Notes: generated by a model from the sequence alone, not told the origin. 64,000 bases of DNA from Neorhizobium galegae (GCF_017877135.1 NZ_JAGIPH010000003.1:310001-374000), one strand, 5' to 3'. Shown: positions 32,513 to 43,251, counted from the first letter of the stretch. Program-made: numbers and translations.

Positions 32513-32722
32513 GACTGTTCTCCTTGGGTTGACGGTCACCCACCCAGTAGGGCGCGAAGCTGACAGCATCCTGAAGGGCCCCTGGGGCCGAAAACCCAGT
32601 GCCGCCCGTCTCGCCGCCGGACAAACCTGTGAAGGCAGGAACCAAGCCTGGAACCGTCACTGGAACCTTGCCGGGCCTTGCACGTTGACCGGCACCTTTT
32701 GATATCAGCTTGGACGAACGAG

Positions 32723-33202
32723 ATGAAAAAATTGATGATCGCCGTTGTGTCGCTGGCAACAGCCCTGACCAGCCTGCCAGCGATGGCTGCGCCCGCCTTT
32801 GTGGCGCGTCCGATGGGTCAGATGACCACGTCTGCACCCGACGCGACGTTCCAGACCGTCGGCTGCAACAACTTGACCAATTGTCCGCAGGAGAACCCGC
32901 GCTGGACCAATGGCCATCGCCGCTGGGATCGTGACCGCGATTATCGTTGGGATCGCCGGGATTACCGCAGCGATCGCCGCTACTATCGTGACCGCGATCG
33001 GCGCCACCACAGCAATGCCGGCGCCGTCATCGGCGGCCTCGCAGCCGGTGCGGTGATCGGCGGCATCATTGCCTCGCAGCAGCAGGGCAGCCGGACGGTG
33101 AGCGGCTCCCATGAGCAGTACTGCGCCAGCAAATATCGCTCCTACCGCGCCTATGACAACACCTATCAGCCGCTGAGCGGTCCGCGCCAGCAGTGCCGCT
33201 AA
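32723..33202 (+). CDS. BA14K-family secreted protein
   Basis: A 159-residue exported protein: signal peptide (MKKLMIAVVSLATALTSLPAMA), an Arg/Asp/Tyr-rich low-complexity stretch (about residues 60-95), a glycine/alanine-rich hydrophobic segment (AGAVIGGLAAGAVIGGIIAS) and the C-terminal BA14K motif (HEQYCASKYRSYRAYDNTY... with a final cysteine pair). The family is named for a Brucella immunoreactive protein and is abundant in Rhizobiales; envelope or lectin-like roles have been proposed. It begins 210 bases from the divergent cupredoxin start and ends at a bidirectional terminator. Confidence 0.88.
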   Translation: MKKLMIAVVSLATALTSLPAMAAPAFVARPMGQMTTSAPDATFQTVGCNNLTNCPQENPRWTNGHRRWDRDRDYRWDRRDYRSDRRYYRDRDRRHHSNAGAVIGGLAAGAVIGGIIASQQQGSRTVSGSHEQYCASKYRSYRAYDNTYQPLSGPRQQCR

Positions 33203-33229
33203 GCGGTCCCATGACCTGCATGCGAGACG

Positions 33230-33267
33230 AAAAAATCCCCGGTGATGAGCCGGGGATTTCTTTGTCT
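33230..33267. terminator. Bidirectional terminator between the BA14K gene and gcvP
   Basis: AAATCCCCGG (33233-33242) pairs perfectly with CCGGGGATTT (33250-33259), loop TGATGAG. The + strand continues CTTTGTCTT; the - strand continues with a run of T residues from the A tract at 33230-33235. It can therefore end both convergent transcripts. Confidence 0.85.
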
Positions 33268-33374
33268 TATGCCGTACTCGCGGGGTGGCCGTTCTATTCG
33301 GCCGCTTCCGCGTAGTCTTCCATCGGCGGGCAGGTGCAGACCAGATTGCCTGCCGTACTCGCGGGGTGGCCGTT

Positions 33375-36238
<2,864 letters not shown>

Positions 36239-36239
<1 letters not shown>

Positions 36240-36601
36240 CAGCCGATCAGCTCCTTGTAGGCCGCTTCGTCCATGAGGTCGTCGGCATCGGCGACGTTGG
36301 AAAGCTTCAGCTTGAAGAACCAGCCGGCGCCCTGCGGATTGGAATTGACCAGCGACGGATCGGACGTGATCGCTTCGTTGATCTCGACGATCTCGCCGGA
36401 CAGCGGACAATAGACGTCGGATGCAGCCTTGACGCTTTCGACGGTGGCGGCTTCGCCGTTCTTCTCGAAGCTGGCACCCACTTCCGGCAGTTCGACGAAA
36501 ACCAGATCGCCCAGCTGGTCTGCGGCGTGCTGCGTGATGCCGACAGTTGCGACATCGCCCTCGAGCTTCAGCCATTCGTGTTCAGCGGTGAATTTCAGCA
36601 T
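36239..36601 (-). CDS. gcvH: Glycine cleavage H-protein
   Basis: Lipoyl carrier that shuttles the aminomethyl group between P, T and L proteins. The 120-residue protein shows [28 protein letters not shown] and the lipoylation site K58 in [15 protein letters not shown]. It is second in the gcvT-gcvH-gcvP operon, coupled by a 4-base overlap to gcvP and separated from gcvT by a 236-base gap that is mostly a palindromic repeat element. Confidence 0.97.
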
Positions 36602-36658
36602 GATGTTCAGTCCTCTCTGAAGGAAATTTGAAATTGGTCAGATGCGGGGAGCAAGCGC

Positions 36659-36813
36659 GCCCCCCTCTGGCCTGCCGGCCATCTCCCCCACGGGTGGGGA
36701 GATCAGATGGGCGCGCCCGTCTGCCAGCCTCGACGCCGATGAAAGGCGAGAGGCTGCTGCCTGCTGATCTCCCCCCCCTTGTGGGGGAGATGGCCGGCAG
36801 GCCAGAGGGGGGC
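36659..36813. repeat. RIME-like palindromic intergenic element
   Basis: A 155-base element with 33-base perfect terminal inverted repeats (36659-36691 and 36781-36813), starting GCCCCCCTCTGGCCTGCCGG on the left. Each end also folds on itself (for example ATCTCCCC/GGGGAGAT at 36681-36703), so the whole can form a cloverleaf. It encodes nothing. The form and sequence resemble the rhizobial intergenic mosaic elements (RIME) and related non-autonomous repeats of Rhizobiaceae. It sits inside the gcv operon, between gcvT and gcvH. Confidence 0.85.
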
Positions 36814-36837
36814 TTTGGCTGGCAGGACCATCATAAA

Positions 36838-37974
36838 CTACCGCTTATAAGTCGGCGTGATGAAGGGCAGGGCGCTGACGGTGACGGGCAGATACTTGCC
36901 GCGCACTTCCGCAAAGATCTGGGTGCCGGGACTTGCGTGGCTGACGGGCACATAGCCCATGGCCACGGGTCCTTCGACGGAGGGACCGAAGGTGCCGGAT
37001 GTCACTTCGCCAAGATCGTGAGCGCCTTCGGCATCGGCAAACAGGCGCGCATGGGCGCGCACCGGCGCCTTGCCGTCCGGCTTCAGCCCGACGCGGCGAC
37101 GCAGCGTGCCGTTCGTCACTTCCCGGAGAATGCGGTCGGCGCCCGGAAAGCCGCCTTCGCGTGCGCCGCCGAGGCGGCGCGCCTTCTGGATCGCCCATTC
37201 GAGCGATGCTTCGATGGGGCTTGTGAGCGTGTCGATGTCGTTTCCGTACAGGCAAAGCCCAGCTTCGAGCCGGAGCGAATCGCGTGCGCCGAGACCGATC
37301 GGCTCGCAGTCGGAATGCGCGAGAAGCGCCCGGGCAAGATCCTCGGCCTTGTCGGCCGGCACCGAGATTTCAAACCCGTCCTCGCCGGAATAGCCGGAGC
37401 GTGAGACGATGCAGTCAGCACCTACAAGTGTCACGTCGCGCACGTCCATGAAGCTCATCGCCGTCACATCGGCATTGAGCGATGCCAGAACGGCTTCGGC
37501 GGCGGGTCCCTGAAGCGCAATCAGCGCCCGATCTTTGATCGGCGTGACGGAACAGCCGGCAAGGTTCGCTTGCATATGGGCGATATCGGCACTCTTGCAG
37601 GCAGCGTTGACCACGACGAAGAGGTGATCGCCGCGATTGGCCAGCATCAGGTCATCCAGGATGCCGCCCTTCTCGTCTGTAAAGAAGCCATAGCGCTGGC
37701 GGCCGGGTTTCAGCCCGAGAATATCGACCGGTACCAGCGTTTCGAGCGCAAGCGCTGCGTCTTCGAAGGTGCCGGACTGGGCTTTCACAATGACCTGGCC
37801 CATGTGGGACACATCGAACAGGCCCGCCTTGGCGCGGGTGTGCAGGTGTTCCTTCATCACGCCGGCCGGATATTGCACCGGCATGTCGTAACCGGCAAAC
37901 GGCACCATGCGGGCGCCGAGCGACAGATGAAGCGCGTGAAGAGGTGTGGAAAGGAGAGGGCCGGTATCGGTCAA
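36838..37974 (-). CDS. gcvT: Aminomethyltransferase, glycine cleavage T-protein
   Basis: Transfers the methylene group from GcvH to tetrahydrofolate, releasing ammonia. The 378-residue protein starts LLSTPLHALHLSLGARMVPFAGYDMPVQY and has the catalytic aspartate in VSHMGQ/ALETLVPVDI context, the folate-binding SRSGYSGEDGFEISVP and ARDSLRLEAGLCLYGNDID blocks, and a C-terminal SGTFGPSVEGPVAMGYV domain. It is first in the operon, directly downstream of the glycine riboswitch whose second aptamer ends about 72 bases before the start codon. Confidence 0.97.
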   Translation of the reverse strand: MTDTGPLLSTPLHALHLSLGARMVPFAGYDMPVQYPAGVMKEHLHTRAKAGLFDVSHMGQVIVKAQSGTFEDAALALETLVPVDILGLKPGRQRYGFFTDEKGGILDDLMLANRGDHLFVVVNAACKSADIAHMQANLAGCSVTPIKDRALIALQGPAAEAVLASLNADVTAMSFMDVRDVTLVGADCIVSRSGYSGEDGFEISVPADKAEDLARALLAHSDCEPIGLGARDSLRLEAGLCLYGNDIDTLTSPIEASLEWAIQKARRLGGAREGGFPGADRILREVTNGTLRRRVGLKPDGKAPVRAHARLFADAEGAHDLGEVTSGTFGPSVEGPVAMGYVPVSHASPGTQIFAEVRGKYLPVTVSALPFITPTYKR

Positions 37975-38046
37975 GAAAACCTCCAGGTCTGTGCAAAATT
38001 ATTCGCACGGGTGCTCAGTGTGGCGTCCTTACGCCGTTCATGAGCC

Positions 38047-38207
38047 CCCTCTGTCCTTCGCGCCTGAGATTGTTATCCCTTCGGCGAGCCTTTGCGCATG
38101 AAAAGGCTTCTCTCCAGAGTCCTGTTCGTCCCGCTGGTCCTTTTGCCTGAGAGTTTCCGGGGCGGTTGCTCCTTCGGCGCCGCATCAAAGCGGTTTCTCC
38201 CAGCGGG
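38047..38207 (-). promoter_or_regulatory. Tandem glycine riboswitch of the gcv operon
   Basis: On the - strand, two aptamers lie in series. Aptamer 1 (38207 down to 38130) is closed by a perfect 8-bp P1 stem, CCCGCTGG with CCAGCGGG, and contains GGGAGAAACCGC, GCCGAAGGAGCAACC and AACTCTCAGGCAAAAGGACC, the hallmark glycine aptamer core. Aptamer 2 (about 38121 to 38047) repeats it as CTCTGGAGAGAAGCC, GCCGAAGGGATAACAATCTCAGG and GAAGGACAGAG. A short linker joins them. It precedes gcvT and should switch the glycine cleavage operon on when glycine is high. Confidence 0.95.
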
Positions 38208-38314
38208 ATGCGCTCATTATGAGGGCGCCCCCCCTGTTGGCAAGAGGCAAATGTCGCAGCCGGCATGTATTTTGTCGTCGCCCGAAAAACGTCGGGCTGC
38301 CGGACATCACGCCC

Positions 38315-38581
38315 TCAGATTTCCTCGTAGGCGTCGCGCGCCTGTTTCAGACTGGCCTGTTGCTGTTGCTGGTGGCTATCGGTCATGTCGAAGGCAAGCG
38401 GCACGGCGGGGAGCAGTGCGGCGATATCGGTGGCATCGGCGCCTTCGACACGACGTCGCTCCTTTTCCGCCACCATCCGCTGCTCCTTCACCTGGTCTAC
38501 GGTTGCCACGCGGCGTGCCGGGCGCGCCGCATCCATTGCGTAGGCGGCCGTAATCGCCGATACTGAGGGAACCTGAGTCAT
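38315..38581 (-). CDS. Hypothetical small protein
   Basis: An 88-residue protein (MTQVPSVSAITAAYAMDAARPARRVATVDQVKEQRMVAEKERRRVEGADATDIAALLPAVPLAFDMTDSHQQQQQASLKQARDAYEEI, quoted here only by its salient parts: a charged helix KEQRMVAEKERRRVEG and a glutamine run QQQQQ near the C-terminus). An AGGAG site lies 11 bases before the ATG. No known domain is recognised. It stands between the riboswitch promoter and crcB and is transcribed towards the gcv operon, so read-through into gcvT is possible. Confidence 0.6.
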   Translation of the reverse strand: MTQVPSVSAITAAYAMDAARPARRVATVDQVKEQRMVAEKERRRVEGADATDIAALLPAVPLAFDMTDSHQQQQQASLKQARDAYEEI

Positions 38582-38695
38582 GCTGCGACCATCTCCTGAA
38601 ACCGAAAACGATAGAGACGTTGCTTTTGTTCCTCTTTAAACAAATTGCTCAAGGTTTAGCGATAATTGTCTTTTTAGGGAATTGATGTCTTGCTG

Positions 38696-39070
38696 ATGCA
38701 GCTTACGCTTGTCGCAGTGGGCGGCGCTGTCGGTTCGGTTTGCCGCTATCTGGCCGGGCTTGCCGTAACGCGGCTCCTCGGCTTCAACTTTCCTTGGGGC
38801 ACCCTGACAATCAACATTGCCGGCTGCTTTGCCATCGGCTTCCTTACGGAGCTTCTGGCGCGCCGTTTCGATGCCTCGCTCGATTTGCGCCTGCTGATCA
38901 TCGTCGGCTTTCTCGGCGGCTTCACGACGTTTTCGTCCTTCTCGCTCGACACGATGGTTCTCATCGAGCGGGGTGCGACAGCGGCGGCATTGGCCTATGT
39001 GCTCGCCAGCGTTCTGGTGTCCTTGCTGGCGGCATTTGGCGGTCTGGCGCTTGGTCGTGCCGTTCTCTGA
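38696..39070 (+). CDS. crcB: Fluoride channel CrcB/Fluc
   Basis: A small dual-topology membrane protein that exports fluoride. About 124 residues with four membrane helices. Family marks: VAVGGAVGSVCRYLAG at the N-terminus, FPWGTLTINIAGCFAIGFL with the key asparagine, and GFLGGFTTFSSFSLDTM with the phenylalanine/threonine/serine pathway residues. The ATG at 38696 is the simple choice, but a TTG at 38690 has the better distance to the AGGGA site at 38676-38680. I see no crcB-type fluoride riboswitch upstream. Confidence 0.93.
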   Translation: MQLTLVAVGGAVGSVCRYLAGLAVTRLLGFNFPWGTLTINIAGCFAIGFLTELLARRFDASLDLRLLIIVGFLGGFTTFSSFSLDTMVLIERGATAAALAYVLASVLVSLLAAFGGLALGRAVL

Positions 39071-39190
39071 CGCCCGATTGCGCAAACAGGATAAACCTTC
39101 CCTGCCATTTCTCTTTCCCTTGCGCGGCGAAATCATCTAAAGGCTCAGATCAAAGGGCCGCAGCGCCCATTCCAGAATGAAAGATTTGAG

Positions 39191-40180
39191 ATGGCAGGCA
39201 TCGAGCATATCCGCGTCGAAGCGGATGAAGCTGGCATGCGCCTCGACCGTTGGTTCAAGGTGCACTATCCCGGGCTGGGCTTCGGTCCGCTGCAGAAACT
39301 GCTGCGCTCCGGGCAAGTGCGGGTCGATGGCGGACGGGTGAAATCGGATGCGCGCGTGCAGCCGGGGCAGGTGGTGCGCGTACCGCCCATGGACGTAGAC
39401 GCCAAGAAGGCCGGGCCGATCGCCGGACGGGACCTCAAGCATTCCAGCGATTTCGAACTGTTGTCGCGCATGATCATTCATGAGGATGACAAGGTCATCG
39501 TTTTGAACAAGCCGGCCGGTCTTGCCGTGCAGGGCGGCTCCGGCGTTGCACGTCATATCGACCAGATGCTGGAAGCCTTCGTGAGCCCGAAGGGCGAAAA
39601 GCCGCGTCTCGTCCACCGGCTCGACCGCGATACCTCGGGCGTTCTGGTGATTGCCCGCACGCGCGGCGCCGCCCAGAAGCTGACGGCTGCCTTTCGCGAG
39701 CGCGACACCAAGAAGACCTACTGGTCGCTGGTGAAGGGCGTGCCGCGCAAGCACGAGGACAAGATCTCCACCTGGCTCGTCAAGGAACAGACGCCGGACG
39801 GGGACCGCATGCGCATTGCCCGCCATGGCGAGGAGGGCGCCGATCACGCCGTTTCCTATTACCGCGTCATCGATACGGCCGCCCAAAACCTCGCCTGGCT
39901 GGAAATGGAGCCCTATACGGGCCGCACCCACCAGCTGCGCGTCCATGCGCTGCATATCGGTCACCCGATCATCGGCGATCCGAAATATTTCGACGACGAT
40001 CCCAACTGGGATTTCCCGGGCGGCGTGCAAAAGCGCCTGCACCTGCATGCCCGTCATATCGACATTCCGCATCCAAGCGGTGGCCGCCTGCGCGTGACCG
40101 CGCCGCTTTCGCCGCACATGGTGCAGACCTGGAACCTTTTGGGGCTGGACCAGGCCGATGGCATCGGGGAAGAGGATTGA
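39191..40180 (+). CDS. rluC: 23S rRNA pseudouridine synthase, RluC/RluD type
   Basis: Converts specific uridines of 23S rRNA to pseudouridine. The 329-residue protein has an N-terminal S4 RNA-binding domain (residues 10-70, GMRLDRWFKVHYPGLGFGPLQKLLRSGQVRVDGG) and the catalytic domain with the HRLDRDTSGVLVIART signature, catalytic aspartate D145. GRTHQLRVH follows. The exact target positions cannot be told from sequence; RluC-type is the usual label in rhizobia. It overlaps or abuts the HAD gene two bases downstream. Confidence 0.93.
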   Translation: MAGIEHIRVEADEAGMRLDRWFKVHYPGLGFGPLQKLLRSGQVRVDGGRVKSDARVQPGQVVRVPPMDVDAKKAGPIAGRDLKHSSDFELLSRMIIHEDDKVIVLNKPAGLAVQGGSGVARHIDQMLEAFVSPKGEKPRLVHRLDRDTSGVLVIARTRGAAQKLTAAFRERDTKKTYWSLVKGVPRKHEDKISTWLVKEQTPDGDRMRIARHGEEGADHAVSYYRVIDTAAQNLAWLEMEPYTGRTHQLRVHALHIGHPIIGDPKYFDDDPNWDFPGGVQKRLHLHARHIDIPHPSGGRLRVTAPLSPHMVQTWNLLGLDQADGIGEED

Positions 40181-40182
40181 GC

Positions 40183-40836
40183 ATGAAACTGGTTCTCTTC
40201 GATTGCGACGGCACGCTGGTCGACAGCGCGCGGCTCATCCATGAGGTGATGTGCCGGACCTTCGCGCATTTCGGCTATGCGCATCCCGAGCTTGCGGCCA
40301 CCAAATCCATCATCGGCCTCACCCTCGACATTGCCATTGCCCGTATTCAGGGCAAGCCCCATGCGGACGAGGAAGCCGTGGCGATGATGGCCTATTACAA
40401 GTCGATCTTTCAGCAGACGCGCGCAGAAGCCGGATTCGAGGAGCCGCTGTTTCCCGGCATCCGCGCACTGATCGACGAGATCGGCCCGCGCGAGGAGCTT
40501 CTGATCGGCGCGGTGACGGGCAAATCCCGCCGCGGTCTCGACCTCATTCTCGACACGCATGATTTCCGCAAGTGGTTTCGCATCGGCCGCACCGCCGATG
40601 ACTGCCCGTCAAAACCGCATCCGGCCATGGTGACGGAGTGCTGCGATGCCATGGGCGTTGAGCCCGCCGATACCCTTGTCATCGGTGACGCCATCTACGA
40701 TATGCAGATGGCGAAGGCGGCCGGCGCAAAGGCGGTCGGCGTCTCCTGGGGCTACGCCTCCGTCGACCTTCTGAACGCCGCCGGCGCCGATGCCATCGTT
40801 CATCATCCAAGCGAATTGTTAAGCCATATCGGCTGA
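40183..40836 (+). CDS. HAD-family hydrolase, phosphoglycolate phosphatase-like
   Basis: A 217-residue HAD subfamily IA phosphatase. Motif I is FDCDGTLVDS with nucleophile and acid aspartates, a helical cap follows, motif II is GAVTGKSRRGL with the threonine, motif III the lysine in SKPHPAMV, motif IV VIGDAIYDMQMAKAAG. The ATG at 40183 has an AGAGGA site. The substrate is unknown. It is tightly packed between rluC and the ATP12 gene, and this trio is conserved in rhizobia. Confidence 0.9.
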   Translation: MKLVLFDCDGTLVDSARLIHEVMCRTFAHFGYAHPELAATKSIIGLTLDIAIARIQGKPHADEEAVAMMAYYKSIFQQTRAEAGFEEPLFPGIRALIDEIGPREELLIGAVTGKSRRGLDLILDTHDFRKWFRIGRTADDCPSKPHPAMVTECCDAMGVEPADTLVIGDAIYDMQMAKAAGAKAVGVSWGYASVDLLNAAGADAIVHHPSELLSHIG

Positions 40837-40852
40837 GGAAATTTCGAGACCC

Positions 40853-41650
40853 ATGCGCGATCCGTTCGATTTACCCGAGGGCCATGCGGGCCTGAGCCAC
40901 GCCGATCCGACACGCCGGGCGCAGATCCAGATGCATCGCCCGCTGCCGAAGCGCTTTTATGAGAAGGCGACCATCGGCGAGGACGCGCAAGGCTATTCAA
41001 TCCTCCTGGACGGGCGCCCGGTGAAGACGCCGGCCAAGAACATGCTCGCCGTGCCGACGAAAGCGCTGGCCGAGATCATCTGCGCGGAATGGTCGGCCCA
41101 GGTCGAGGTGATCGATCCCCTCAGCATGCCCGTGACGCGACTTGCAAATACGGCCATCGACGGAATTGCACCGGATCGACAGCCGGTATTTGCCGACATC
41201 CTGAAATTCTCCGAGAGCGACATGCTGTGCTACCGCGCCGATGCACCGGCCGAACTGGTGGAGCGACAGGCGCGCGACTGGGATCCGGTTCTCGAATGGG
41301 CGGCGAAAGATCTCGGCGCGCATTTCATTCTGGCCGCGGGTGTGATGCCGGCAGAACAGCCGCCGGAGGCGGTGGCAGCGCTTGCCGCAAGACTTCGTCA
41401 GCACGACACTGCGCTTGAACTGGCAGCCCTTCACACCATCACGACGCTCACCGGCTCGGCGCTTCTCGCCCTTGCGTTTGCCGGCCGCGTCATCGGCGTC
41501 GAGGAAGCCTGGCGGCTTGCGCATCTTGAAGAAGACTGGACCAATGAGCATTGGGGGGCGGATGCGGATGCAGAACTGCGCCGCACCAAGCGCTACCGCG
41601 AAATGCAGGCGGCCGCGTCCACGTTCGAGGCATTGCAGCCGGTCGCTTAA
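40853..41650 (+). CDS. ATP12-family F1-ATPase assembly chaperone
   Basis: A 265-residue protein of the ATP12 family, which in mitochondria binds the F1 alpha subunit during assembly; alphaproteobacterial members are the bacterial counterparts. Visible family blocks: KRFYEKATIGEDAQGYSILLDGRPVKTPAK, AEWSAQVEVIDPLSMPVTRLANTAID, ESDMLCYRADAP with ARDWDPVLEWA, and the final TLTGSALLALAF and EEAWRLAHLEEDWTNEHWG. Cytoplasmic. It starts 16 bases after the HAD gene. Confidence 0.93.
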   Translation: MRDPFDLPEGHAGLSHADPTRRAQIQMHRPLPKRFYEKATIGEDAQGYSILLDGRPVKTPAKNMLAVPTKALAEIICAEWSAQVEVIDPLSMPVTRLANTAIDGIAPDRQPVFADILKFSESDMLCYRADAPAELVERQARDWDPVLEWAAKDLGAHFILAAGVMPAEQPPEAVAALAARLRQHDTALELAALHTITTLTGSALLALAFAGRVIGVEEAWRLAHLEEDWTNEHWGADADAELRRTKRYREMQAAASTFEALQPVA

Positions 41651-41703
41651 CTGGTTGCTAACCCTGTTGGCGGATGATCGGGGAAAGCGTCTCCCGGTGA
41701 TCC

Positions 41704-42195
41704 ATGTCGACTTCCTTCTTCCGCCTGACTGTCCTGGCTGTCTGCTGGCTGATGCTCGGCGGCTTTCGCATGGCCCCGCCGGAAGCAACGGAGCAGGCGC
41801 ATCTCCTCTATGACGTGCGTGGTGCCTTCGTGAGCGCCCAGGCCACCGTGTCGCGCCGCCTGCTGGCAGACACCGACAGGCTGGTCAACGACGCCATCCG
41901 CGCCACGTTCCGCCAGACCTCCATGCCGCGCACGGTGCTCACCGTCCGCATCACCGAGAGCGGGTCTTTTCCGCTGCTCATCGGTGCCCGCTACCGGGCG
42001 AAGGTGCAGGTGGAGGCAACCGCTGTCGGCAATGGTGAAAGCGTGGCGATCGGCACATTCACCGTCAGCGCTTTCGCATTCGATGCCGGTGACGGAGACG
42101 CCCTCGTCGCATCGAAGATCGCGGCCCGGATTGCGCGGGAATTCAATCTTGAGGAGCGCACCCCCTCCACACTGGCCACGGCACTCTTTCCGTGA
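41704..42195 (+). CDS. Exported protein of unknown function
   Basis: A 163-residue protein with a signal peptide (STSFFRLTVLAVCWLMLGG, residues 2-20) and a mature part of alternating strands (TVLTVRITESGSFPLLIGARYRAKVQVEA, then GESVAIGTFTVSAFAF) that suggests a beta-rich periplasmic domain, ending in a helical segment. I do not recognise a family. It follows the ATP12 gene by 53 bases and may be cotranscribed. The ribosome site is weak. Confidence 0.7.
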   Translation: MSTSFFRLTVLAVCWLMLGGFRMAPPEATEQAHLLYDVRGAFVSAQATVSRRLLADTDRLVNDAIRATFRQTSMPRTVLTVRITESGSFPLLIGARYRAKVQVEATAVGNGESVAIGTFTVSAFAFDAGDGDALVASKIAARIAREFNLEERTPSTLATALFP

Positions 42196-42344
42196 CGCTT
42201 GCTAACAAGCAGGTGCGCAGACCGGATTGTTTTTCCGGATCAATAGGATGTGATAAAACGCGACTTCTGTTGATTTAAAAATGCTGCACTGCAGCGCTAA
42301 GGCAATCCGGTATTTGAAATTACTGGAGCGGGATTTTCCAACCA

Positions 42345-42731
42345 ATGTCACAACGTCTCAACACCTATCAGCCGCAGGCGCTTGCCGTGCTGCGCATCAT
42401 GACCGGGCTGCTGTACCTGGAGCATGGCACGATGAAGCTCTTCCACTTTCCCGCTCCCCAGATGGAGGGGTCGCTTCCGCCGCTGATGCTGGTGGCCGGC
42501 ATTCTGGAACTGGTGGGCGGTGCCTTGTTCGCCATCGGCTTCCTGACGCGACCGGTGGCATTCCTTCTGTCGGGCATGATGGCCGTCGCCTATTTCATGG
42601 CGCATTTCCCGAAAAACTTCTTCCCGGGCTTGAACGGCGGTGATGCTGCCGTGCTGTTCTGCTTCATCTTCCTCGCCTTCATCTTTACCGGCGCCGGCGC
42701 CTGGTCGGTGGATAACCGCCAGAAGGCCTGA
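42345..42731 (+). CDS. DoxX-family membrane protein
   Basis: A 128-residue protein with four membrane helices in the DoxX pattern: AVLRIMTGLLYLEHGTMKLF, then LPPLMLVAGILELVGGALFAIGFLTRPVAFLLSGMMAVAYFMAHF (helices two and three), then AAVLFCFIFLAFIFTGAGAWSVD. DoxX proteins are linked to quinone or thiol redox processes and membrane stress, with no settled activity for this subgroup. Transcribed alone, with a good terminator downstream. Confidence 0.88.
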   Translation: MSQRLNTYQPQALAVLRIMTGLLYLEHGTMKLFHFPAPQMEGSLPPLMLVAGILELVGGALFAIGFLTRPVAFLLSGMMAVAYFMAHFPKNFFPGLNGGDAAVLFCFIFLAFIFTGAGAWSVDNRQKA

Positions 42732-42754
42732 TCAGCCGAAGGTTCGACCAACGG

Positions 42755-42790
42755 AAAGCCCCTGGGGGATGATCCCGGCAGGGGCTTTTT
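42755..42790 (+). terminator. Rho-independent terminator after the DoxX gene
   Basis: AAAGCCCCTG (42755-42764) pairs perfectly with CAGGGGCTTT (42779-42788) and is followed by further T residues. It lies between convergent genes and also precedes by a few bases the stop of the guanidinium exporter on the other strand, so it may serve both. Confidence 0.8.
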
Positions 42791-42794
42791 GCTG

Positions 42795-43109
42795 TCAGCT
42801 GGTCAGTTTCAGCCCGGCAATGCCGGCGACGATGAGGCCGATGCAGGCGAGCCGGGCAAAATTTGCCGGATCGCCAAAGAGAATCATGCCGAGGCCGACG
42901 GCCCCGACCGTTCCGATCCCCGTCCATACCGCATAGGCGGTGCCCATGGGCAGATCACGGATGGCAAGGCCGAGCAGGCCGATGCTGACACCCATGCAGG
43001 CGACGGTGAGAACCGAGGGGACGAGCCGGGTGAAGCCCTCGCTATATTTGAGCCCGATGGCCCAACCACATTCGAGAAGACCGGCCAAAACAAGATAGAT
43101 CCAGGGCAT
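42795..43109 (-). CDS. gdx: Guanidinium exporter, SMR family (Gdx, formerly SugE)
   Basis: A 104-residue, four-helix small multidrug resistance protein. Residues that mark the guanidinium-specific Gdx subtype are in place: E13, W16, S42, Y59 and W62, plus the loop [14 protein letters not shown]. Gdx exports guanidinium in exchange for protons as a dual-topology dimer. The ATG at 43109 has an AAGGAG ribosome site; an upstream extension to 43160 would run through the riboswitch. The guanidine-II riboswitch directly upstream supports the substrate call independently. Confidence 0.95.
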   Translation of the reverse strand: MPWIYLVLAGLLECGWAIGLKYSEGFTRLVPSVLTVACMGVSIGLLGLAIRDLPMGTAYAVWTGIGTVGAVGLGMILFGDPANFARLACIGLIVAGIAGLKLTS

Positions 43110-43136
43110 GATTACGCTCCTTCTGTGTTGAAAAGA

Positions 43137-43193
43137 GCGAGGTCGTCCCCGCAAGGTCAATGGCAGCCGGGTTAGGCTGCGGCGGTCGTCCGC
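43137..43193 (-). promoter_or_regulatory. Guanidine-II riboswitch (mini-ykkC)
   Basis: On the - strand two hairpins with ACGA loops occur in series: GCGG-ACGA-CCGC (43193 to 43182) and GCGGGG-ACGA-CCTCGC (43152 to 43137), the second with one G-U pair. Paired ACGR-loop hairpins with flanking G-C pairs are the defining feature of the mini-ykkC motif. The 28-base linker can itself form a 6-bp stem (GCAGCC/GGCTGC). The second hairpin ends about 15 bases before the AAGGAG ribosome site of gdx, as expected for translational control. Confidence 0.92.
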
Positions 43194-43251
43194 ACGAGCC
43201 CCTATCTGGGGCGTTTTGCCGCCGGTTCAAGCTGGACAGACCGGATGCGGC

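Noticed and set aside
36240..36575. Longer N-terminus for GcvP
   Set aside because: The upstream frame overlaps all of gcvH and reads as an Arg/Ser-rich shadow; the ATG at 36239 overlaps the gcvH stop in the usual coupled way.
38582..38695. Possible fluoride (crcB) riboswitch before the CrcB gene
   Set aside because: The leader lacks the conserved fluoride aptamer core and the needed pseudoknot partners; it is an ordinary AT-richer promoter region.
43198..43217. GCCCC/GGGGC stem followed by GTTTT on the + strand as a terminator
   Set aside because: No + strand gene ends there; it lies upstream of the riboswitch on the - strand and has only a 5-bp stem, so it was not called.
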